A stretch of 61,937 bases of DNA from Paraglaciecola sp. 20A4 (lineage in GTDB: Bacteria > Pseudomonadota > Gammaproteobacteria > Enterobacterales > Alteromonadaceae): contig NZ_WTPY01000027.1 in the NCBI RefSeq assembly GCF_011378905.1, positions 1 to 61,937 of the forward strand. Direction: 5' to 3'. Numbering within the stretch: the first letter of the stretch is position 1; the number at the start of each line of letters is the position of its first letter. Under the pieces are notes generated by a model, which had not been told where the DNA came from, did not search any database, and saw only the letters and a program-made list of their open reading frames with translations. The translations under genes were made by a program, and so were the position numbers. Shown piece by piece: positions 36,651 through 45,473 of the stretch.

Positions 36651-37319
36651 CTAAATTGTACAGTCAGGCTGATTTTGCGGGGCTGCTTGTACAAAGGCAT
36701 CTAACATATTACACGCCTCGTAAATGCGCATAATATTAGGGTAGGGCTGCATATCCACCTCGAATCGCAAGGCGTTATAGACTTGAGGGACTAAATAGAC
36801 ATCGACCATGGTGACCGTTTCTCCCATCGCATAGACGTTATTGCTCGACGTGTGCCTACCGCAACTTTTATCTTCTTTATTCAGTAATGCTTCAATCGCC
36901 GTGAAGCCCTCTTGTATCCAGTGGCGATACCATTCTTGCTTGTGCCTTTCGTCGACAGTTAATGCTTTACTCAGATATTTTAATACGCGCAAGTTGTTTA
37001 GTGGATGAATATCGCACGCAATCATGTCAACTATGCTACGCACATTGACTGCAGCCAACAGGTTATTGGGCATCAGTGGGTATTGCGGATATTGCCCGTC
37101 AATATAGGCCAAAATGGCGCCGGATTGAGTGAGCACCTCGCCACTGTCAATTTGCAAGCAAGGTACAAGACCTTGGGGTTGTAACGCCTTGTATTCATCA
37201 GTTAATTGTTCACTCTTAAGCAAGTTAACATATACCAATTCGTGCTCAATTTTCTTAAGATTCAGGGCAATTCGAACTCGGTACGCCGCTGATGAGCGAA
37301 AATAGCTAAATAATTTCAT
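36651..37319 (-). CDS. maiA: Maleylacetoacetate isomerase
   Basis: This 222-residue zeta-class glutathione transferase fold has SSAAYRVRIALNLK near the N-terminus (the Ser and Arg that bind glutathione) and QSGAILAYID, which positions the gamma-glutamyl group. It isomerises 4-maleylacetoacetate to fumarylacetoacetate with glutathione as cofactor, in tyrosine/phenylalanine breakdown. Its ATG overlaps the fahA stop by 4 bp, indicating translational coupling. It is the last gene of hmgA-fahA-maiA. Confidence 0.95.
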   Translation of the reverse strand: MKLFSYFRSSAAYRVRIALNLKKIEHELVYVNLLKSEQLTDEYKALQPQGLVPCLQIDSGEVLTQSGAILAYIDGQYPQYPLMPNNLLAAVNVRSIVDMIACDIHPLNNLRVLKYLSKALTVDERHKQEWYRHWIQEGFTAIEALLNKEDKSCGRHTSSNNVYAMGETVTMVDVYLVPQVYNALRFEVDMQPYPNIMRIYEACNMLDAFVQAAPQNQPDCTI

Positions 37320-38629
37320 AGCAGTGCGGGTAAAACAGTACCGACCACTTCACCAAAACCAATGCTGACTGCGCCGTCACGACTGCAATGGGCGCGCATA
37401 ATAATGGTATCACCGTCTTGTAAAAAGGTACGAGTTTCGCCGTTATCTAGGATTAACGATTTTTTGCCGCCTTGAGTCAGTTCAAGCAACGAGCCTGCCT
37501 CATCTGCTTCTGGACCAGATTGAGTGCCCGAGCCTAAAAGATCGCCTGGGGTCATAGGGCAGCCATTAACGCTGTGATGGGTAACGAGTTGAGCGGGTGT
37601 CCAGTAAGCATGTTTAAAGTTTGATTCAGACAGTTGCTGCGCAGCTTGCTTTGCTTGTCGCATGTTCTCGGTCTGGATAAAGCAGCTTAGGTTGATATCT
37701 AAATTTCCGTATTGCGAGTTCTCTTCGCTGGTTAGGTATGTTAGGGGTTGTGGATCTGTCTTAGGGCGACTAAATTGATGTCTAAATGGTGCTAGTGCCT
37801 GTGCTGTAACGACCCAAGGAGAAATTGTCGATGCGAAATTTTTAGCTAAAAAGGGTCCCAATGGTTGGTATTCCCATGCTTGAATATCTCGGGCAGACCA
37901 GTCATTTAAAATGCACATGCCAAAGATATGCTCTTGGGCGTTGCTGATATCAATACGTTGGCCAAGTTGCGTACCTTGACCAATAAACACGCCCATTTCT
38001 AATTCGTAGTCTAATCGTTGACAAGGAGCAAAGTCTGGTGTGCAGGCATCAGGTTTTTTGGTTTGCCCCACAGGGCGAGGGAAGGTTTGGCCTGAAACAC
38101 CTATGCTTGATGAGCGCCCGTGATAGCCAATTGGTACCCATTTATAGTTAGGTAACAAAGGATTGTCAGGGCGAAACAAACTGCCGACTGCAGTTGCATG
38201 ATGAATCGACGTATAAAAGTCGGTATAATCTGTTACTTGACAAGGCAGGGCGTATTGGGCGTCACTTTGTGCAACTAGGCAATTTTCAAGAGCACTTTGG
38301 TCAGCAGATTCTTCACTTAACGCATTTGACAATGCGCTTCGCAAGGTTGAATTTGTCTTAGCACCTAATCCCATTAAGGTATTTAAACTGCTTTGCGCGG
38401 CTGCTTGTGCCGCTGTTTGTGCATCGCCGATAAATAAATTTAGCTTCACGACTTTTGCCATGTCGAGTATCTGTTCACCAATGGCTACCCCACCGCGCCA
38501 AATGCCGTTAGATCCCGCCTCACGAAAAATTGCGAACGGTAAGTTTTGAATCGGAAATTGCGAGTGGCCATTAGCCGAGCTTACCCAACTTTTACGAGCC
38601 GGATCATGTGTTTCGTTTACCATTGTCAT
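37316..38629 (-). CDS. fahA: Fumarylacetoacetase
   Basis: This 437-residue enzyme hydrolyses fumarylacetoacetate to fumarate and acetoacetate. It has the N-terminal SH3-like domain (FPIQNLPFAIFR) and the catalytic fold with DFYTSIHHATAVG, which includes the catalytic His and Glu/Asp metal region, plus YHGRSSSIGVSG, LDYELEMGVF and LNDWSARDIQAWEY. Length and motifs are normal. AAGGA lies 8 bases before the ATG. It is the middle gene of the homogentisate operon, 30 bp after hmgA. Confidence 0.95.
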   Translation of the reverse strand: MTMVNETHDPARKSWVSSANGHSQFPIQNLPFAIFREAGSNGIWRGGVAIGEQILDMAKVVKLNLFIGDAQTAAQAAAQSSLNTLMGLGAKTNSTLRSALSNALSEESADQSALENCLVAQSDAQYALPCQVTDYTDFYTSIHHATAVGSLFRPDNPLLPNYKWVPIGYHGRSSSIGVSGQTFPRPVGQTKKPDACTPDFAPCQRLDYELEMGVFIGQGTQLGQRIDISNAQEHIFGMCILNDWSARDIQAWEYQPLGPFLAKNFASTISPWVVTAQALAPFRHQFSRPKTDPQPLTYLTSEENSQYGNLDINLSCFIQTENMRQAKQAAQQLSESNFKHAYWTPAQLVTHHSVNGCPMTPGDLLGSGTQSGPEADEAGSLLELTQGGKKSLILDNGETRTFLQDGDTIIMRAHCSRDGAVSIGFGEVVGTVLPALL

Positions 38630-38659
38630 ATTATCAATTCCTTAATAGCGTGCCGACGA

Positions 38660-39964
38660 CTAGGGCTGGCCGTTAAAATGTTTTTTAAGATCGCCCCAAC
38701 AGGCCAAGTAATTTTTCTGGCGCTGATGGGCATTAAGTGCAAATTTTGTTGGCTCGATCACATAGCGAGATTCCAGCATAAACGCCATGGTATTTTCATA
38801 GCGCTGAGGCTTCAGTTCGCCGTGGCTGGCTTTTTCAAACACCTCTGCTTCTGGGCCGTGGGGCGTCATGCAGTTGTGCAAGCTGAAGCCCCCTGGGGAG
38901 AAGCCTTTTTCTTTGGCATCATAGGTGCCTTCAATTAAGCCCATAAACTCACTCATCACGTTTCTGTGATACCAAGGCGGCCGAAAAGTATTTTCAGCTA
39001 CCATCCATCGCGGTGGAAAAATAACAAAGTCTACATTTGCTATACCAGCGTCGGCGCTAGGCGAGGTCAGTACGGTGAAAATTGACGGGTCTGGATGATC
39101 GAAACTCACCGTGCTGAGCACGTTAAAACGTGATAGGTCATACTTATAAGGAGCGCTATTGCCTACCCACGCAACCACATCAAACGGGCTATGGTTTTGT
39201 GTTGACTGAAAAAACTCGCCACAAAATTTAGCAATGACTTGGTGATGCCCCTCGGTATCTTCGAAGCGCGCGAGGGGATATTCAAAATCTCTTTGATTCG
39301 CAAAGCCATTGGCTCCGGCAGGCCCACGCTCTGCTAGCTCCATTGGGCTACCATAGTTTTCGCAAAGATAGCCGCGAATAGGCCCATCTGTCGGTTCTAT
39401 TTTAAATTTTATACCTCGGGGAATAACGAGGATCTCCCCAGGCGCTATATCTAGCTTGCCCATTTCCGTTATGGCGCTAAACGCCCCGAGTTGTGGGATA
39501 AACAGTAACTCGCCGTCGGCAGAATAAAATGATCGCCTGCCCATGTTTTTATTCGCCACATAAATATGAATACCAATGCCTGTTTGGGCGCGCACATCTC
39601 CGTTTGCTGCGACTGTTGTCAGACCATCGATAAAGTCAGTTGGCTCAGTGGGCAAAGGAAGGGCGTCCCAGCGCATTACATTGGGCGGGCAATCCGCATC
39701 AGTGATTGGCCCTGAACGCACATGCCCTTTTGCTATTTTGCTAAAGTCGCCCATGGCAATAGATGGGCGAATGCGATAGGTCCAAGTCCGGCGGTTTTGG
39801 TGCCGAGGCCGCGTGAAAGCACTACTGCTAAATTGCTCTGCATATAGCCCATAAGGGCAACGCTGCGGACTGAATTGTCCTACAGGTAACGCGCCTGGCA
39901 AAGCCTCTGTTTGGTGTTCATTATTGAACCCATACAGCTTGTTTATTGACACATCGACCGTCAT
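38660..39964 (-). CDS. hmgA: Homogentisate 1,2-dioxygenase
   Basis: The ATG at 39964 has AGAGG 6 bases upstream and gives 434 residues; a GTG two codons before it is less likely. This iron(II) cupin dioxygenase opens the homogentisate ring to maleylacetoacetate. Family motifs include YGLYAEQFSSSAFTRPRHQN near the N-terminus, FPPRWMVAENTFRPPWYHRN and NCMTPHGPEAEVFEKAS. The last two hold the His/Glu/His iron ligands. It is first in the operon and divergent from a MarR regulator. Confidence 0.95.
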   Translation of the reverse strand: MTVDVSINKLYGFNNEHQTEALPGALPVGQFSPQRCPYGLYAEQFSSSAFTRPRHQNRRTWTYRIRPSIAMGDFSKIAKGHVRSGPITDADCPPNVMRWDALPLPTEPTDFIDGLTTVAANGDVRAQTGIGIHIYVANKNMGRRSFYSADGELLFIPQLGAFSAITEMGKLDIAPGEILVIPRGIKFKIEPTDGPIRGYLCENYGSPMELAERGPAGANGFANQRDFEYPLARFEDTEGHHQVIAKFCGEFFQSTQNHSPFDVVAWVGNSAPYKYDLSRFNVLSTVSFDHPDPSIFTVLTSPSADAGIANVDFVIFPPRWMVAENTFRPPWYHRNVMSEFMGLIEGTYDAKEKGFSPGGFSLHNCMTPHGPEAEVFEKASHGELKPQRYENTMAFMLESRYVIEPTKFALNAHQRQKNYLACWGDLKKHFNGQP

Positions 39965-40271
39965 GTACACCTCTTACTCACCTAGTTATAAACTTAATTA
40001 GCAGTAGTTTATTTATAGGTAATGCTCTCATGTGAGATTAATTTATAAGCTTAAATAACCTGAATGCAAGTTTATCGTGCTTATATGAAGCTATTAGGCG
40101 ATTAATTAACGGTTGTTATCGTAAAGATTTCTTTAATTGCTCTTACTTAAGAGTAAGTGGTTGTGGCGTAGCAGTACGTTGAAGTGTAAGCTTTATGCAT
40201 TCTGTCTCAGTACCTACTCTGATTGCGCAAAACAAAGCGTGAGACAACTTCGACTCTACACGGCGTTTAAA
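39965..40271. promoter_or_regulatory. Divergent hmgA / MarR promoter region
   Basis: About 300 AT-rich bases between hmgA and the MarR gene. MarR regulators of this pathway normally bind here. Short TTAATTTATAAGCTTAAAT-type dyads around 40038-40056 are candidates, but I cannot single out an operator. Confidence 0.35.
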
Positions 40272-40745
40272 ATGATTTTACTTAAACTGTTTGTACCTTA
40301 TCGAATGGTCAATTTAGCTACGCGCATTAGCAATGCTTTCTCACAGACATATCGCGAGGAGTTTAAGCTGGCTATTCCTGATTGGCGGTTATTAGCCTGT
40401 TTAGGGGAGTACGGAAAACTTAATGCAAAAGATATTGCTGTGCTGACATTGATGGATAAATCTAAAGTGTCGCGAGCGGTCAAGCAGCTAGAGGATAAAG
40501 CTTTGTTGCGGCGGGAAACTGACCCGCAAGATAATCGCGCTGCTTATTTATCGTTAACCGAAGCAGGGTATGCCCAATATCAAAGTATTTCCCCTAAAGC
40601 TCTCGTGTGGGAAGAAGAATTATTAAGCGTACTCGATACAAGTGAGTACCGAAATTTAATGCGCATCATAGAAAAGCTTGATAACCAAGTGATCAAAATG
40701 GCGGCGCAGAGACACGAAAATAATCAATCTCACGAGGCTGATTAA
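40272..40745 (+). CDS. MarR-family regulator of the homogentisate operon
   Basis: The frame opens at 40137, but the conserved MarR start (LxxFVPYRMVNLATRISNAFSQ) begins just after the ATG at 40272, giving 157 residues; the 45-residue extension is Ser/Cys-rich and unlike the family. The winged helix covers about residues 35-100, with recognition helix DKSKVSRAVKQLEDKALLRR and wing DPQDNRAAYLSLTEAG. The IPDWRLLACLGEYG motif is typical. Divergence from hmgA suggests repression of the cluster, relieved by an aromatic intermediate. Confidence 0.85.
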   Translation: MILLKLFVPYRMVNLATRISNAFSQTYREEFKLAIPDWRLLACLGEYGKLNAKDIAVLTLMDKSKVSRAVKQLEDKALLRRETDPQDNRAAYLSLTEAGYAQYQSISPKALVWEEELLSVLDTSEYRNLMRIIEKLDNQVIKMAAQRHENNQSHEAD

Positions 40746-41291
40746 GCAAAATAGCGCAAAAGTGCGATCTGCAAGAATAAATATCTTTTTCATCTCGGAT
40801 TACCTTTCTTCTAAAATTGACTATCAGTCTCAGATGCTACAGTCCTTTCAGACAGAGGTTATGATTGCGATTGGGTTTACGTACGATCAAATTGATTATC
40901 TAGTAGGGATGTTCGTCCTAAGTCATTTTTGCAGCTAATGACGGTTGCAATAGCATATAAATTGACCATAAGACCAAAGTCTCATGGCTAATTTATAGGC
41001 CTAGACTCGCTTGCATTGATCTTATTTTTGACTGTCGTAACTATGTTGCATTATTATGTTAAGTGAATGATTTTTAAGTATAATTAATTATTCTTTTGGT
41101 GGGTAAGCACTTCCAGTCGTCTTTTTTAATGTTCTCATTTTTACTTGTACTCGCTGATCTTTGTTCGTATAAGACCTTTTGCTTAATCGCCATTTACCAA
41201 TGGCTGGCTTACTCTGCCGCATCGATTTCATTTGCTTCAAAAAAAGCGTTTATTATTATTTTGAGCAAGTCACCATGTGTTAGGAAATATC
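40746..41291. other. Intergenic region without a clear gene
   Basis: About 545 AT-rich bases. A 72-codon frame at 41096-41314 is hydrophobic but overlaps the next gene and lacks a ribosome site, so I do not call it. The last 250 bp probably contain the DUF3360 promoter. Confidence 0.4.
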
Positions 41292-42809
41292 ATGAATACC
41301 ACGTCGCAGTATGACAATCGGTCTGAAGCTATACAGACAGAGGATACGCAGACCATTTCTGATAGCTATGAAAATCTGCATAAGCCCAGTTCTGAGTTCG
41401 ACAGCAGAGACGAGTACCTCGAGCATGAACTGCAAATTATGCAGCCAAGGCGTTGGCGGCCTAATTTACCTTTTCGAGATTATCGCTTCGAATTTGAGGA
41501 TACGATACCCGCATTAGCAGGCACCATCGGCAAAGTCGTTATGGTTAGTGCTATTGCGGGCACGTTTGCCGGAACATTAGGCTTAAGTGACGGCTTTGTT
41601 TTAGAGAATGTACGCTATGAATTATTCATTGTTGCTGTTTTCATTCTGATATTTTCTGGTTTTATTTTACCGACCGCCAATCTAGCTGGTACCCACGGAC
41701 CGCTTATTCCGTTAATTCCGATTGTTGTCGCAGCAGGTGGGCACCCTATGGCGTTTGGGTTACTGATTGGGGCGTTCGGTTTAATCCTCGCTGTCAGTAA
41801 AGGAGGAAGTTTACTAGCTCGACTTACCAGTAAAGGGGTATGTGGGGGGCTGCTACTGTACCTCGGCTTTATTGGCACTATTTCTCAAGTAAAGAAGTTA
41901 TTCGCTTGGGCAGAAGATATTCAAATGACCCATATTGCATTTATTGTCATTCTGGCCACCATTTTATTATATGCATTGCTCGAGCACTTCAAAAAACGTT
42001 GGTTAGCGGTGCCACTTAGCTGCCTAATAGGTGGAGTGACGGCGTTTTTATTAGGGGCTCCGTTTGAATTTAAAACAGCCCCTGGCTTGCCTAATATCAA
42101 TCCTATGTACTGGTGGGGCGAAAATACTGGTTGGATGCTAGGCATGCCAACCCTCGAAAGTTTCGTCGTTGTATTGCCGTTTGCCGTACTCGCCGTTGCC
42201 ATGTGGTCGCCGGATTTCTTGGGTCACCAGGTATTTCAGAAAATAAGCTATCCACAGCGGACAGAAAAAGTGCAAATGAATATCGACGATACCATGCTTA
42301 GTGCATCGGTCAGGCAGACCTTTGGCTCTATTTTAGGTGGCTCGAATTTCGCGTCTTCATGGGGGACCTATATTGTACCGGCCGCCATTGCTAAACGACC
42401 CATTCCGGCTGGCGCTATATTAACTGCATTATTTTGTATTATCGCCGGTGTGTGGGGTTACCCCATGGATTTAGCGATTTGGCAGCCCGTGTTATGTGTG
42501 GCGTTAATTGTGGGGGTATTTATTCCATTGCTCGAAGCTGGCATGGAAATGACACGAGAAGGCAAAACCACCCAATCAGCCGCCATCGTGGTATTTGCAT
42601 CAACGTTGGTGAATCCTGCGTTTGGTTGGTCCCTTACCATGTTGCTGGATAACCTCGGTCTGATTGGCTGTAAACAAAGAAGTGCCGAGTTAACCCATAT
42701 GAGCCGCTGGATAATTCCACTGGTCATGTTTGTATTACTCACTCTGGTTATGGCGATGGTCGGCATGCTGCCAGGCATACCTGCACTGATGTCAGATTTC
42801 CAACATTAA
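41292..42809 (+). CDS. DUF3360 family inner-membrane transporter-like protein
   Basis: The ATG at 41292 lies 6 bases after AGGA; the GTG at 41277 is less likely. The 505-residue product has a ~75-residue polar N-terminus containing ENLHKPSSEFDSRDEYLEHE and LQIMQPRRWRPNLPFRDYRFE, then about 11-12 membrane helices. I recognise this layout from Vibrionales/Alteromonadales DUF3360 proteins, which are distantly like NCS2/SulP anion or nucleobase permeases (ANLAGTHGPLIPLIP, GGSNFASSWGTYIVPAAIAK). The substrate is unknown. It ends at its own hairpin terminator, so it is not linked to the GntR gene downstream. Confidence 0.75.
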   Translation: MNTTSQYDNRSEAIQTEDTQTISDSYENLHKPSSEFDSRDEYLEHELQIMQPRRWRPNLPFRDYRFEFEDTIPALAGTIGKVVMVSAIAGTFAGTLGLSDGFVLENVRYELFIVAVFILIFSGFILPTANLAGTHGPLIPLIPIVVAAGGHPMAFGLLIGAFGLILAVSKGGSLLARLTSKGVCGGLLLYLGFIGTISQVKKLFAWAEDIQMTHIAFIVILATILLYALLEHFKKRWLAVPLSCLIGGVTAFLLGAPFEFKTAPGLPNINPMYWWGENTGWMLGMPTLESFVVVLPFAVLAVAMWSPDFLGHQVFQKISYPQRTEKVQMNIDDTMLSASVRQTFGSILGGSNFASSWGTYIVPAAIAKRPIPAGAILTALFCIIAGVWGYPMDLAIWQPVLCVALIVGVFIPLLEAGMEMTREGKTTQSAAIVVFASTLVNPAFGWSLTMLLDNLGLIGCKQRSAELTHMSRWIIPLVMFVLLTLVMAMVGMLPGIPALMSDFQH

Positions 42810-42815
42810 TAAAAC

Positions 42816-42840
42816 GCGCAGATCATGCCATGGTCTGCGC
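42816..42840 (+). terminator. Terminator of the DUF3360 gene
   Basis: GCGCAGATCATG pairs with CATGGTCTGCGC with one wobble, within 10 bp of the stop codon. A T-rich stretch (GGTTTTGTTTG) follows about 10 bp later. Confidence 0.65.
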
Positions 42841-42852
42841 TACCTGCTGGTT

Positions 42853-43038
42853 TTGTTTGTACAAAGTATCTCGAATTACAAGATCCAGCGATTATTCCTG
42901 CAAAACTTAGGCGCAGCAAATACATTATTAAATTACGGCATTATCGCGTTTATCGGTATGTTGGTCGTGGCTAAAATTTTACCTGAAACCAAGGGGAAAA
43001 CTATTGAAGACATTGATCGAGATATAGTAAAAGCATAG
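42853..43038 (+). pseudogene. C-terminal remnant of an MFS sugar porter
   Basis: The 61-codon frame ends with LLNYGIIAFIGMLVVAKILP followed at once by ETKGKTIEDIDRDI. The segment PETKGKTxEDI is the diagnostic end of sugar-porter (SP) family MFS proteins, directly after the twelfth helix. About 400 upstream residues are absent; the preceding gene is unrelated. It is therefore a truncated gene, immediately upstream of the DgoR-like regulator and in the same orientation. It suggests the regulator once sat beside a sugar or sugar-acid transporter. Confidence 0.8.
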
Positions 43039-43165
43039 GCCGTCATATTCAAATAAAGTGCGTGGAAGAAACTTTTTTAACGACCAAGTCAAAGAGATAA
43101 ACAACCAACTAGTTAGGTAATGTGCTTTGTAACCTTTGCAAGGCGTGATACATTTACTGTATGTT

Positions 43166-43182
43166 TTAACATCTTATGTTTA
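43166..43182. promoter_or_regulatory. Predicted GntR/DgoR-type operator, site 3 (autoregulatory)
   Basis: TTAACATCTTATGTTTA matches the PUL dyad with one mismatch in the left half (TTAACAT-CTT-ATGTTTA). It ends 10 bp before the regulator ATG, where bound protein would block its own transcription or translation initiation. Confidence 0.7.
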
Positions 43183-43192
43183 GAATATTATC

Positions 43193-43933
43193 ATGAGCGA
43201 ATTAGTATATTACGATCTTAAACGCACGGCGACGATGACGCCTAGCATGCCTGTACAGGTAGCGCGGGAGTTGGGCCGCCGCATTGTTGCGGGCACATAC
43301 GAGCCTGGCACGCTGATAGATGAAGAGAATACGTTAGCGACTCGCTATCAAGTTAGCCGAGTGGTTATTCGTGATGCTGTTAAAATTTTAGTTGGAAAGG
43401 GCTTGCTTGATGTACGCCGAGGCATTGGCACTCGAGTGCGCGCACGCAATCAATGGTCGATGCTTGACGACGACGTTTTAGCGTGGCATTTATCTGCACC
43501 GCCCAATCCTGCTTTTTTGAAACAGTTGATGGAAATCCGCTTAGCGTTTGAGCCTAAAGCGTCACGCTGGGCAGCAGAACGCGCCACAGATGAAGACATA
43601 GCTGAAATTGAAGCCGCGTGTGTGGCGATGGAGCAAGAAGGCGGTTCGGTGGAAAGCTTTGTGATTGCTGATGCCGAGTTCCACCGTGCAGTATTACGCT
43701 CTGCCCATAATGAATTTTTAAAAGCGATGGAAGGCGTGATTTACTCGGCTTTGTTGGTCAGTATTCGTTTGACCAACAAAGACCCTCGGGAGAATAAAAC
43801 CTCTGTGCCATTTCACCGGGCAGTATGTAATGCCATTACAGCCCACGACGGCGACCTAGCAGAAGAATTAACGGCTAATTTGTTAAACGACGCTGATCAC
43901 CGATTAGACGGTAATGTAGCGAATTATGTATAA
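43193..43933 (+). CDS. GntR/FadR-family (DgoR-like) transcriptional regulator
   Basis: This 246-residue regulator has a GntR winged helix (about 18-90: VARELGRRIVAGTYEPGTLI, RYQVSRVVIRDAVKILVGKG, RRGIGTRVRARNQW) and an FCD effector domain (about 105-235). The FCD metal-binding pattern is visible as D-x3-H (DAEFHRAV) and a later His (PFHRAV). The ARNQWxxLDxDVLxW motif and EPKASRWAAERAT closely resemble DgoR, which represses D-galactonate catabolism and responds to it. Three dyads of one type lie before this gene and in the PUL control region. I infer that it represses both and is relieved by a galactose-derived acid. The effector is unproven. Confidence 0.85.
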   Translation: MSELVYYDLKRTATMTPSMPVQVARELGRRIVAGTYEPGTLIDEENTLATRYQVSRVVIRDAVKILVGKGLLDVRRGIGTRVRARNQWSMLDDDVLAWHLSAPPNPAFLKQLMEIRLAFEPKASRWAAERATDEDIAEIEAACVAMEQEGGSVESFVIADAEFHRAVLRSAHNEFLKAMEGVIYSALLVSIRLTNKDPRENKTSVPFHRAVCNAITAHDGDLAEELTANLLNDADHRLDGNVANYV

Positions 43934-43990
43934 ACGCTAAGCACACTTGTCGCTTGATATAATTTTATAAGGCTAATTTATGGCCTAATT

Positions 43991-44016
43991 AAAACACCAG
44001 CTTAAGCTGGTGTTTT
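43991..44016 (+). terminator. Terminator of the GntR regulator gene
   Basis: AAAACACCAGCTT and AAGCTGGTGTTTT are adjacent perfect complements, forming a 13-bp arm hairpin with a T5 tail, about 58 bp past the stop. Confidence 0.9.
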
Positions 44017-44431
44017 TAAATTCACCCTTCGTCGTTATCTTATCGAAAATCAAACTGCTAACTTACTTCCTTGTTTCTCGTTAGTTTACCAGTTGTGCAG
44101 TTGCTTCACGCAATGCATGGGTAAGGTTTAGCTAATGTAGGGATAGGAAACAGTAGGTGAATTTTTTGAATGGGCGACTGGGTGACAGATTACTCGTTTG
44201 GTTATTATTATCGCTATTGTTAGTAGGGCTATTTAGTACCAGCATATTGTTTTTGACGATTTTTATATAAGCCGAAGACGTGATTGGCTTGGGTATTATC
44301 CGGCCCAACTTTAAGGGCCTTGGCTAAGACCGACTAATACGTTGCGCTAAATTGGCTAAAACCTATATTTTTAGATTTTAGTCAATGATAAGGTTTGTCT
44401 AGCAAGCTTTAGATATTTGAAAGGGTAGAGT
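44017..44431. other. Intergenic region with a possible sensor-kinase N-terminal remnant
   Basis: A short frame from TTG 44168 reads LNGRLGDRLLVWLLLSLLLV then GLFSTSILFLTIFI before a TAA at 44267-44269. This is the basic-start plus single-helix pattern of two-component kinases. No downstream HAMP or kinase sequence follows in any frame. It could be a remnant or chance; nothing else is seen here. Confidence 0.3.
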
Positions 44432-44782
44432 ATGCACACGACTGATATTCGTTTATTTATTCCGAGCGAAGATTTTGCGCTATCCCAACAATTCTATCAA
44501 GCTTTAGGCTTTAGCAAAGAGCCCGTCAATGACGATTTATGTCTATTTATCAGTGGTGAATGTACCTTCTTTTTACAGAATAGTTACCAACAAGTATTCG
44601 CTGAAAACCTAATGATGCAGTTGATTGTGCCTGATATACATGTCGCTTTTGCGCAAATTGCAAGCATGGGTGATTTGGCTAACAAATATCAGCCCATTAA
44701 ACATGAGCCTTGGGGTAAGGTCGTTTACTTGTGGGGGCCGTCAGGCGAGTTATGGCATATAACTGAATTAAACGCCCGATAA
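44432..44782 (+). CDS. VOC (glyoxalase/bleomycin-resistance fold) protein
   Basis: This 116-residue single-domain protein has two beta-alpha-beta-beta-beta modules. It has DIRLFIPSEDFALSQQFYQALGF at the N-terminus and WGKVVYLWGPSGELWHITE at the C-terminus, the typical VOC ends. The final Glu and the early residues near the first strand could ligate a metal, but no specific subfamily (Glo1, FosA, BRP) is recognisable. It is probably cytosolic with an unknown ligand. Confidence 0.75.
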   Translation: MHTTDIRLFIPSEDFALSQQFYQALGFSKEPVNDDLCLFISGECTFFLQNSYQQVFAENLMMQLIVPDIHVAFAQIASMGDLANKYQPIKHEPWGKVVYLWGPSGELWHITELNAR

Positions 44783-44843
44783 GCATTGACGAAATAACAT
44801 TATTTATAGCCAAGCTATTTTAGCGGGTATCAATTTGCCGTCG

Positions 44844-45473
44844 CTAAATATTCGCGCTGACTGACGCCATTTTTATACCGGCAAAGAGTAAAAAACCGCC
44901 AGCCGATTTATTGATCACGTTCACAATTGATGATTTAACCGAACCACTGGACAGTTTCTGCCCGATGTAGGCGTACATGGTGTAAGACATCAAATCGACC
45001 AGTAAACAGGACGCACCCATAATTAGCAGTTGTCCTAATATGGGTTTTTCAATATCGATAAACTGTGGCAGTAACGCCAAAAAGTACAACAACGCTTTTG
45101 GGTTAGCCAACTCAACGATAAAACCTTGGCTAAACAACGCTAAACCTTTAGCACTTGAGCGAGCTTTTTTATGAATACTCAGCCCGCCGCTCTTACTGAA
45201 TAATGCATTTAAGCCAAGGTATACCAAATACAACACTCCAACCCACTTAATAACCGCAAACAGTAAGTTAGATGCAATTATCAATGAGGCAATGCCTGTG
45301 GCAGACAATAGGAAGTACACCACATTCGCACCAGCCACACCGGTTACCCCGCACAAGGCTTTTTTCGCGCCGTGGCGAGCCCCTTGCGAAGCTATAGTGA
45401 TCACAGCCGGTCCCGGAGACATACATACTATGATGGTGGTGGTTAAAAAAATAATATAGGCGTGCAAATCCAT
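44844..45473 (-). CDS. LysE/RhtB-family amino-acid exporter
   Basis: This 209-residue inner-membrane protein has six predicted helices. The start MDLHAYIIFLTTTIIVCMSP leads into SPGPAVITIASQGARHGAKK, the diagnostic loop of the LysE/RhtB superfamily; FIVELANPKALLYFLALLPQF is the second conserved block. AGGA lies 6 bases before the ATG. Predicted role is efflux of homoserine, threonine or another neutral amino acid. It is divergent from cydA. Confidence 0.85.
   Translation of the reverse strand: MDLHAYIIFLTTTIIVCMSPGPAVITIASQGARHGAKKALCGVTGVAGANVVYFLLSATGIASLIIASNLLFAVIKWVGVLYLVYLGLNALFSKSGGLSIHKKARSSAKGLALFSQGFIVELANPKALLYFLALLPQFIDIEKPILGQLLIMGASCLLVDLMSYTMYAYIGQKLSSGSVKSSIVNVINKSAGGFLLFAGIKMASVSANI

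Noticed and set aside
41096-41314. 72-codon hydrophobic frame before the DUF3360 gene.
   Set aside because: It overlaps the DUF3360 start out of frame, and the better explanation for the region is a promoter.
40984-43985. Similar short sequences GGCTAATTTATAGGCC (about 40986) and GGCTAATTTATGGCC (about 43970).
   Set aside because: Only two imperfect copies of about 15 bp in AT-rich DNA, not dyad-symmetric, and the second abuts a terminator; probably chance.
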